Of a stretch of 64,000 nucleotides of DNA, positions 34,808-42,300 are shown piece by piece (position 1 is the stretch's first letter; each line of letters starts with the position of its first letter). A program made the position numbers and the translations under genes. Source of the stretch: Agromyces mariniharenae (GTDB lineage Bacteria > Actinomycetota > Actinomycetes > Actinomycetales > Microbacteriaceae); contig NZ_VSSB01000002.1 in NCBI RefSeq assembly GCF_008122505.1, positions 1,116,001 to 1,180,000 of the forward strand, written 5' to 3'. A model generated the notes under the pieces. The model saw only the letters and a list, made by a program, of their open reading frames with translations. It did no database searches and was not told where the DNA came from.

Positions 34808-35221
34808 ATGCCACATCACAGGAAACACCTCGTCGCGCGAGCTCTGATCGCCGTGGCCGCGACGGTCGGCCTCGTATTCGTTCAGGCTGCACCGGCGTCG
34901 GCCACCGTGCACGAGATCGTGGGCCAGTGGTGCTCCGGCCAGGATGAGCTCGCCCCGCCCGGGATCTCCGGCGGAAGCAAGGCGGACAACTTCGCGAGGC
35001 CCCTCATCGCGTCCGGCTTCGTCACTGGTGACCTCGTCCCCTTCACCGGGGATGCAGGGCCCGGACTCCTCGTCGAGTTCAACTACGACCTGCCGAACGT
35101 GAAGGTCGTCGGGACCGGCGTGTTCGTGGTCATCGGCCCAGGGCCGATCTACCTGGAGCTGATCGCGCCCGATCCAGACTTCCCGGCGTTCAAGTCCTGC
35201 CCGAGATTGGTGACCGGCTGA
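34808..35221 (+). CDS. Small secreted protein of unknown function
   Basis: 137 residues from ATG 34808 (AGGAGG site upstream). A Sec signal peptide is plain: basic MPHHRKHLVAR, hydrophobic ALIAVAATVGLVFVQAA, and an A-S-A cleavage site near residue 30. The mature part is short, beta-rich, and contains two Cys (QWCSGQ and KSCPR) that could pair. No known domain was recognised. A hairpin follows the stop. Confidence 0.7.
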   Translation: MPHHRKHLVARALIAVAATVGLVFVQAAPASATVHEIVGQWCSGQDELAPPGISGGSKADNFARPLIASGFVTGDLVPFTGDAGPGLLVEFNYDLPNVKVVGTGVFVVIGPGPIYLELIAPDPDFPAFKSCPRLVTG

Positions 35222-35230
35222 CCACCTGAC

Positions 35231-35271
35231 GGAAGCGTCCCGCTGGATCTCACGATCCACCGGGACGTTCC
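35231..35271. terminator. Imperfect hairpin terminator
   Basis: A stem of about 18 bp with two mismatches (35231-35249 with 35254-35271) and a short loop lies 10 nt past the secreted-protein stop. Confidence 0.6.
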
Positions 35272-35312
35272 GCGTCGAGCTGACAGGAATCGAACGCGTA
35301 GGTTCGCTCACC

Positions 35313-35858
35313 ATGGCGACTGGCGCAACGATCCACACTTTCGCAATACAGCTGGCCGACATGGACCGCGGCGTCTACGAGGACGTCTCGCTCCGCGTCG
35401 CGCGCCATCCCTCCGAGACCGACGCATTCATGATGACGCGCCTCCTCGCGTACTGCCTCGAGTTCGAGGACGGAATCGCGTTCAGCGACGGCATCGCCGC
35501 CACGGACGAACCGGCGGTGCACGTGCGCGACCTCACCGGAAGGCTCACGGCATGGATCGAAGTCGGCGCTCCCGACGCGGCCCGACTGCACTACGGGAGC
35601 ATGCAGGCCGAGCGGACCGTCGTCTACACACACCGCGATCCGGCGAAGGTCGCCGCAGCGTGGGCGGGCAAGCGGATCCACCGAGCGGACGAGATCACCC
35701 TGTTCAGCTTCGACCCCGGTTTCGTCGACGCCGCCGTCGCCGTGCTCGAACGACGCAACTCGATGGCGCTCTCGATCACCGAGCATCGCGTGTACCTCGA
35801 GCTCAACGGCACGACGCTGGAGTCGGCCGTGCATGAGCACGACGTCCCATTGCCGTGA
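35313..35858 (+). CDS. yaeQ: YaeQ-family protein
   Basis: 181 residues. ATIHTFAIQLADMDRGVYEDVSLRVARHPSETDAFMMTRLLAYCLEFEDGIAFSDGI is the family N-terminus, and LTGRLTAWIEVGAPDAARLHYGS, IHRADEITLFSFD and VYLEL follow in order. YaeQ proteins have a restriction-endonuclease-like fold; their role is unsettled, though links to RfaH-type transcription control were once proposed. The sequence shows no more than family membership. TAGGTT ends 8 nt before the ATG. Confidence 0.9.
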   Translation: MATGATIHTFAIQLADMDRGVYEDVSLRVARHPSETDAFMMTRLLAYCLEFEDGIAFSDGIAATDEPAVHVRDLTGRLTAWIEVGAPDAARLHYGSMQAERTVVYTHRDPAKVAAAWAGKRIHRADEITLFSFDPGFVDAAVAVLERRNSMALSITEHRVYLELNGTTLESAVHEHDVPLP

Positions 35859-36155
35859 CGAGTGGGGTGGAGCCGATCACCTCGGGCACGACGGTTGTGA
35901 TCGCCCCGATCCAACCACCCGATCCTCAGGGGTGTCGAATCCGGATGGTGGACGCCTCTCAGTCGAGTCGATCGAGCGCTCCAACGAGCGAGAACGTGCC
36001 CGCGAGCGAGAACGCCTGCGAGATGAGGCCGAGCGTGAGTCCACGTCCGACCGCAACCAGCACGTGCAACGTGCTGCTCGCTTCAGACCGCCAAGAGGGC
36101 GGCGTGGACGTACCGCGTTCCTGGGGTCTGGCAAGGGGTCCTGTCCCGGAGGACG

Positions 36156-37862
36156 ATGGAGGTGATGGGTGAGACGTCAGCGCTCCTCGCGCGTGGTTCG
36201 GAGAGTCTGGCGGCGGGTGACTTCGTCGCCGCGCGGGATGCGTTCGCGCAGGCTGCCGCCGACTCGCCGGACGGCGTGAGCCTCGACGGCCTCGCGGAAG
36301 CACTCTGGTGGCTCGGCGAGGTGGAGACGGCCGTCGACGTTCGAGGCCGATCCTATGCTGCTCATGCACGCAATCTCGACTTCGAGATGGCTGCTCGCGC
36401 TGCAGCGTGGGTGGCGCGCGAGAAGCGCGCTCAACGCGGTGAGGGATCCGTTCCCCGCGGATGGCGGGTGCGCGCGCGCGAGGCCGCGGAGCGAGCGCCC
36501 CAGTCCTCCGCTCTCGGATGGGTGCTGGTGGCTGAGGCGGAATCGAGCGCGGACGTCGTGCGGGCCGCCGCCGATTACGACGACGCGATCGCCGCAGCGA
36601 AAGCATCCGATGATGTCGATCTGGAATGCCTCGCGCTGGCCCGCCGTGGCCTGCTCGTCATCGGACAGGCAGACCCCGACCAGGGAATCCGTGACCTGGA
36701 CAGCGCAATGGCCTCCGTCGCGAGCGGCGCGGCGCGCGAGCGACGGACGCTGGCGGAGGTCTACTGCGCACTTGTGGACGCCACCGAACTCCTGGGCGGT
36801 GGCGAGTCGCTGACGCAATGGAGTGACGACCTGATGCGGACCCCGCGACTCGATCTCGGTCCACTCGCTGGGGAGGGCGCGGTCAGCGCCCAAGCCACAC
36901 TCTCGGCGTTCTGCGGATCGTGCTGCGGCGGGATCTTCCTGGCGATCGGTCGCCTTGACGAGGCCGAGGAGGCACTCCTCGCGGCCATCGCGGCCCTCGA
37001 TCGGTCGGGTCTGAGGTCTCGATGCGTCCACCCCCGTGCACTTCTTGCCGACCTGCGGACCGTTCAGGGGAGATTGGACGAGGCATCGGCGCTGCTCGCC
37101 CCCATCGCAGATCTACCCGAGGCGGTCCGCCCGCTTGCGGCGCTGTATCTGGCCCTCGGGAACGCTCCCTTGGCGGTCAGCCGACTGTCGGAAGCCGTTC
37201 GGCAGCTGCCGAGGGGTGCCGTGGCATCCTTGCCCCTGCTCACGATGCTCGTGGATGCACTGCTCGCCGAAGGCGACGTCACGGGCGCCGACCGGGTCGC
37301 GGTCCGGATCTCCGGCATCGCCGCCCGCACCCGCAGCCCACGGCATGCGGCGGAAGCTCATCTGGCGGCGGGCAAGACGACGCTGCTGGCGGATCCGGCG
37401 TCGGCTGCGGTCGAATTCCGTGCGGCGATGCTCGGATTCAGTGCTGCGTCGAGGGCGCTGCCGGCCTCGCGCGCTCGACTCCTGTTCGCGCGCGCGATCG
37501 CACATTCCGACCCCGGGTCAGCGGTTGCCGAGGCACGCGCGGCCCGCGCTGCCTTCCATCGGATGGGCTCCACGGTCGACACGGACGAGGCGAGCGCGTT
37601 CCTGCGGAGCCTGGGCGTCGCCACCGGGCCTGGGGAGCGGACCGTCGGGCAGCTGTCATCCAGGGAGCAAGAAGTGATGCGGCTCGTCGCCGAGGGGCTT
37701 TCGAACCCCGAGATCGCCGAGCGCCTGTTCATCAGTCGAAGGACCGCCGGACATCACGTGAGCAGCATCCTGCAGAAGCTGGGCTTGCGGAGCCGCACCG
37801 AAATCGCCGCCTTCGCCGTGGTCAGCGCGTCCCAGGTCGGGGCCGGCCCGCAACAGGAATAG
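36156..37862 (+). CDS. LuxR-family regulator with long helical-repeat N-terminus
   Basis: 568 residues. The first ~490 form TPR-like helical pairs (for example SESLAAGDFVAARDAFAQAAADSPDG and LDEAEEALLAAIAALDRSGL), the sensory/scaffold part usual in large actinobacterial regulators, but without the MalT-type ATPase. The C-terminal LuxR helix-turn-helix is complete: LSSREQEVMRLVAEGLSNPEIAERLFISRRTAGHHVSSILQKLGLRSRTEI. The ligand is unknown. Starts at 36156 and 36165 are possible, each near a GGAGG. It may govern the two small genes downstream. Confidence 0.87.
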   Translation: MEVMGETSALLARGSESLAAGDFVAARDAFAQAAADSPDGVSLDGLAEALWWLGEVETAVDVRGRSYAAHARNLDFEMAARAAAWVAREKRAQRGEGSVPRGWRVRAREAAERAPQSSALGWVLVAEAESSADVVRAAADYDDAIAAAKASDDVDLECLALARRGLLVIGQADPDQGIRDLDSAMASVASGAARERRTLAEVYCALVDATELLGGGESLTQWSDDLMRTPRLDLGPLAGEGAVSAQATLSAFCGSCCGGIFLAIGRLDEAEEALLAAIAALDRSGLRSRCVHPRALLADLRTVQGRLDEASALLAPIADLPEAVRPLAALYLALGNAPLAVSRLSEAVRQLPRGAVASLPLLTMLVDALLAEGDVTGADRVAVRISGIAARTRSPRHAAEAHLAAGKTTLLADPASAAVEFRAAMLGFSAASRALPASRARLLFARAIAHSDPGSAVAEARAARAAFHRMGSTVDTDEASAFLRSLGVATGPGERTVGQLSSREQEVMRLVAEGLSNPEIAERLFISRRTAGHHVSSILQKLGLRSRTEIAAFAVVSASQVGAGPQQE

Positions 37863-37928
37863 GTCACCTGGCCGATGTTGCGGATGGCGCGTGCTGGGAG
37901 CGTGGTCAGTGATGAGAGGAGGCCGACG

Positions 37929-38399
37929 ATGACCGAGATCAAGACCACGATCCAGATCGATCGACCACGATCCGAGGTGTTCGCCTACCTGACGGACCTT
38001 CGCAACGCACCGGAGTGGAGCACGGAACTGCTGCGCCGGACATTCGATGGAGATGACGTCGAACTCGGGACGACCGGCGTGGACGAACTGCGCGCACTCG
38101 GGCGCGTCCTCGTCACACCCTGGGAGGTCACGGAATACCTGCCACCCGAGTCGATCGAGATCGAGTTCGGTGGCGCGCTGAGCGCCACATCGCACTTCTC
38201 GTTCGAGGAGGCCGAGTCTGGCGCGAGCACACTCATGACCTGCGTCACCGACCTGCACCTCAGAGGCGCACTCCTTCGCCTGCTCACGCCCCTGGTGGCG
38301 ATGGATGCCCGCCGGGCCGACGAGGCACAGTTCCGCAGGGCGAAGGAGATCATCGAGAGCCGGGCCACCAAGGCGGACGCACGGAGTGGGGACCGCTGA
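37929..38399 (+). CDS. SRPBCC/polyketide-cyclase-like small protein
   Basis: 156 residues. EIKTTIQIDRPRSEVFAYLTDLRNAPEWSTELL is the characteristic first strand and helix of START/SRPBCC domains, and the last long helix (VAMDARRADEAQFRRAKEIIESR) closes the cavity. Such proteins bind small hydrophobic ligands. ATG 37929 has GAGGAGG upstream. Directly after it, 1 nt on, starts the SnoaL-like gene. Confidence 0.85.
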   Translation: MTEIKTTIQIDRPRSEVFAYLTDLRNAPEWSTELLRRTFDGDDVELGTTGVDELRALGRVLVTPWEVTEYLPPESIEIEFGGALSATSHFSFEEAESGASTLMTCVTDLHLRGALLRLLTPLVAMDARRADEAQFRRAKEIIESRATKADARSGDR

Positions 38400-38400
38400 C

Positions 38401-38820
38401 GTGACCGATTCACACGAGTCCCATGCCATCGCCGCTCGCTTCTACGAGGCGATCAACTCCGGCGCGCTCGACGACCTCGACGCGATCTGCTCGCCCGACC
38501 TTCTGGGCCACGGCGGTGCGGGATCCGACCTGGCGGCACTCAAGACGTCGATCGGCGCATTCATCTCGGCGTTCCCCGACTTGATCATCACACCGCGGCA
38601 CGTCGTGGCCGAGGGCGACCTGGTCTCCACCTGGCTGCGGTACGAGGGTCGGCACCACGGAGAGTTCGCCGGCGTGCCGGCCACGGGAAGGGCCGTGAGG
38701 TTCGCCGCCTGGGACCTCATGCTCATCCGCGACGGACGTGTCGCAGAGATCACCCAGTACTGCGACCTCTTCACCCTGATGAATCAGATCGGGGCGCTGC
38801 CGACCACCGCACCGGCGTAA
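38401..38820 (+). CDS. SnoaL-like/ester-cyclase-family protein
   Basis: 139 residues from GTG 38401. SHAIAARFYEAINSGALDDLDAICSPDLLGHGG is the alpha+beta-barrel start of SnoaL-like proteins; FPDLIITPRHVVAEGDLVSTWLRYEGRHHGEFAGVPATGRAVRF and IRDGRVAEITQYCDLFTLMNQIG are family features. These proteins bind or cyclise polyketide-like or terpene-like molecules. It starts 1 nt after the SRPBCC stop, so the two are translationally coupled. Confidence 0.88.
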   Translation: MTDSHESHAIAARFYEAINSGALDDLDAICSPDLLGHGGAGSDLAALKTSIGAFISAFPDLIITPRHVVAEGDLVSTWLRYEGRHHGEFAGVPATGRAVRFAAWDLMLIRDGRVAEITQYCDLFTLMNQIGALPTTAPA

Positions 38821-38899
38821 CGCCCACATGCCCGCCGACTCCGCCCCGCGACGAGAAAGCAGTGAGCAACGTGATGAGGTGACCCACCGAGCAACGAAG

Positions 38900-38933
38900 A
38901 AAGTCCCGATGAACCGCAGTTCATCAGGACTTT
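38900..38933. terminator. Hairpin (15-bp stem with one mismatch), probable terminator at the core/accessory boundary
   Basis: The arms 38900-38914 and 38919-38933 pair with a 4-nt loop and one C/A mismatch. It lies 80 nt after the SnoaL-like stop. Downstream the base composition falls, so it also marks the edge of the accessory region. Confidence 0.55.
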
Positions 38934-39045
38934 CGTCGGGATTGTCTACCTCTGTTCCAATAAATCAACGACCTCTGTTACGGCACCGCAGATCCGCGAG
39001 ATTTCAGGGTCTATCGGGGATTCTGAGCGAAGCCTCGAGCCGAGA

Positions 39046-39372
39046 GTGAAGCGCTCATGGAACCGTCTGAGCGACGAATCACGCGCCAGAGTGGCACAGC
39101 GATACGAGGCCGGCGAGACGACGACCCAACTTGCCAAGGACTACCGCGTTGCAAAATCCACGATCATCGGGATACTGCGAGCTAACAACGTCGTGGTGCG
39201 CCGACAGCCACTGACGCCAGAGCAGGTGAGTGAGGCGGCGCGACTCTATGAATCCGGGCTGTCGCTGTCCCAGGTTGCTAAGCGAATGGATGTGAATCAA
39301 GAGACCATGCGGGTGGCGATCATCGAGGCTAGGGTCACGCTGCGCGAGCCCACGAGAGCCAAGAACGCATAA
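39046..39372 (+). CDS. Stand-alone tandem helix-turn-helix protein (resolvase/invertase tail type)
   Basis: 108 residues from GTG 39046. Two resolvase-type helix-turn-helix units follow one another: SDESRARVAQRYEAGETTTQLAKDYRVAKSTIIGILRANNV and TPEQVSEAARLYESGLSLSQVAKRMDVNQETMRVAIIEARV. This is the DNA-binding end of serine-recombinase or invertase-like proteins, but no catalytic domain is encoded upstream. It may be a remnant of a recombinase or a small regulator. It stands at the beginning of the accessory region and converges with the giant gene. Confidence 0.75.
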   Translation: MKRSWNRLSDESRARVAQRYEAGETTTQLAKDYRVAKSTIIGILRANNVVVRRQPLTPEQVSEAARLYESGLSLSQVAKRMDVNQETMRVAIIEARVTLREPTRAKNA

Positions 39373-39395
39373 GCGTGCTGCGCCACCGGCATACC

Positions 39396-42300
39396 CTAAG
39401 TGATTCTCAGCCGCGCCCTGGGGTGTCCATAAACGGCGTATGCGAGTTCAGACAGGTCTCCAGCATCGCGGGCTGCGGCTCGTGCGGACCTCGTCGCTTC
39501 GCCAAGCGGTTGACCGTCGAGGAACGCCTGATAGAACGCTTCCACGAAGACGGAATCTGGTTCGTCACTGAGTGACCAAGAGCAAGAGACGAGTACCCCC
39601 GCGCCTCCGCGGAGAAAGGCCTCAGCAAATCCGCCAAGCGAACGTTCACCCGAGGTAGTTCTACCGCCGTCAAACGCGTTGAGAAATACAAACGGTCCTG
39701 CGGCAATGTCGATTCCATTTCCTAGACCGAAGTCAGCTCGTAGGTCATCGACGGTATAGCGCCAAGCCGGGTCCTCCTCCGCGGCGTGGTTGAATTCAGC
39801 AAGCAGGAGCTCCTGCTGTGGCGGTTCGACCTCAGACCATCGACAATGTCCCGCAAAGTGAAAGAGGTCGAAACCATCCCTCATCATCGCGTGCATGCCC
39901 GAGGCATCTTCTGGCTCGATTGAAGTTGCTTGGATCATATGCTCCAGCAGGCGCCGCTCTTCGGCCGAGCTGACCAACCGTAGGCGAGAGTCGACATACA
40001 ACGGGCAGACGACCCTGGCCCGACCAGGGGCGACGGGGATCTCCGTCGGATGAGGAGTGTCGTATACCCAGCGAATCAATCCCGTATTGCCGAGAAATCG
40101 AACTTCTCCATTGTCTCGCTCACCGGGCGATGGTACGAGGTGCACAAGTTCCCACGGTATGTCGAACTCGCCGTTGGACTGCACAATAAGACCGTCAAGC
40201 TCGTCGCGGTGTCGCCATAGAAGATTGAGGACCTCGGGTGGAAGGACTGACCTTGCCAGCGAGCTTCCGATTTGTGTCATCCGTCGCAACGCCGTGCGTG
40301 CCCGAGTGTTGGAGTCGCGAAGGTCTGCGAGCTCCGTCCGAATGCCCGCAATTCGGCTGTACAACGACGCGACGAAGCGCCTCTTGTCCGACAGTTGAAG
40401 GAGACCTTCGGCCTCTTCGCCGCGGACACTAGCGCGGACCGACAGCTGGGTTTCACCCTTTACGAATGCCTCGTCAACTCTAACGCTCGGCAAAGCGACC
40501 AACTCGCGAGCTGGTTCGACTATTCTCGCCACGGCCGTTCTCGGTTCTGGCCCCGAACCTGACTCCGGGATCTCAGCTGTTAGCCGCAACGTCGCGAGCG
40601 GGAGGTCAGATTGCTGCCTTAGGAGCAACGACACCTCCGCTGGTCCGGCTTCAGTCGCTATCAGCCTAAAGGCGTGCTCAGAGACGTCGTTCACGTCCGG
40701 AATGATCAGCTCGACGCTTCTTGGCTCCTCCTTGGCCAGCCGGAACCCTCGAGGCACGATCGTCGCAACAATATGTCGGCGGGGGTCCGTAGAGATGGAC
40801 TGAGAAGCTGTCAGCTCGCTCTTCGGCTCGCTTGCCCGAGGTGCTAGCCGGACACGCAGGTCGAAGCTCCCAGGCGTTCCGGGGCTCCGCGCGAGTTCTG
40901 CAAAGACGTACACGGCGAGGCCGGTTGCATCGGACACGATCGGCCCGTCTTCGGAAGCATCAGGAGGCGCGGGCGCTGTGTTCGAATGTTCCGACGATTC
41001 CGCGCCTCGCTCTTGGTCCAGGACGCTGTCGCCCGTGCGAGACGCCACCTCCTGACGCGCGTACTCCAAGGTGGTGATGCGGTTCGGGTTGTCTGGCAGC
41101 TTGCGTGCGAGATCGAGCGCATGCGACAAGGCCTTCTCGACTGATGTCATGGCATCGAGAGGGAGGCTACGAACAGCTTGCGTCAGTGCGCGGGCGGCTT
41201 GATACCCGATAAAAGGCGCCTCAACGTCGGGATTATCCAACCGCTCGGCAAGCCATTCAAGTCGATCGGCTCTTGGATACGCGCTCAGTATGGCAATCGC
41301 AGCAAGTCGCTCCCCCGCGGACGAACTTCGTTCTAGCTCCGCGAGCAGTGGACGTACATCGGACGCCAACTCGACCATCGCGTTGAAGATTCGGGTCATC
41401 TCCCTTGTGCGCTCGGGGCCTGAGACCATCGATTCACGTGTGGCGTCGTACGTCTCGGCAAGACTACGGATTGCCCGTTCTTGCTCCGGGGAAACAGACG
41501 CCTCATCTCTTCCATCGCGTCCTGGCCCTAGGTCGTCGGAGGGCGGTTCAGATGTGGCCATCCCAGCCTGTGAAGGTGGCACGTTCGGCGCAAAGGTGCT
41601 TGTGGAGGTGAGGAGGAGGCTACCACCGAGTACTTCTTCGCCATGGAATTCGGGGGTCTGCCGCCGGTTTGGGCCGAATTGCTCGACCACCTGTCGCACG
41701 AAGTCTCGGTTCGAGACCCTGCCAATGCCGTCCGTAAGGAGAGGCAGGGCTATGCGCGTGAAGTCGCCATGCTCGCTCGATTCCCACGCCACCTCGGTGG
41801 GCTTGCAGGCGCTGAACAGCACCTCGCGGCGGCGCGTGCTGGCGCGCATCGGCGCCGGAATCTGGGACTCAGAAGCGCGGACGGTCGCGTGCGCAGCGCT
41901 CCGGAGAGGGTCGGTTGTACTTCCTTCGACATCTGCACCGCGATTAACTCGATATGCGACGTCATCGACCATCGTCAGGAAAGTTGCCCGGGGCAACGAG
42001 TCGCCAACGGGGCTGAGGTCGATTCGCGGGGCCCGGTTGGCTGACCCTGAGTGAGACGCATCAAAGAAGGCGGTGAACGCCACGCCTTCGGGGATCACGT
42101 CCCAAATGCGGGCGAGGTCGTCGTCGATGATGAACCGTCCCTGCTTGCGGAAGTCCACGGGGCACAGCGCCTCGTCCTTCGCGACGTCGCCGTCCTCCTC
42201 GTCGGCGTCGAGGTCAGGGACGAACGTGCCGTGTCCCGAGTACTGCACTGCGAGCACGTCGCCCGGCGCGGCCTGGCTGACGAGCTCGAGGATGCCGCGG

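Noticed and set aside
38946..39137. 63-codon minus-strand frame with a plausible C-terminal end
   Set aside because: Its first half overlaps the tandem HTH gene antisense and it has no ribosome site; no family could be recognised.
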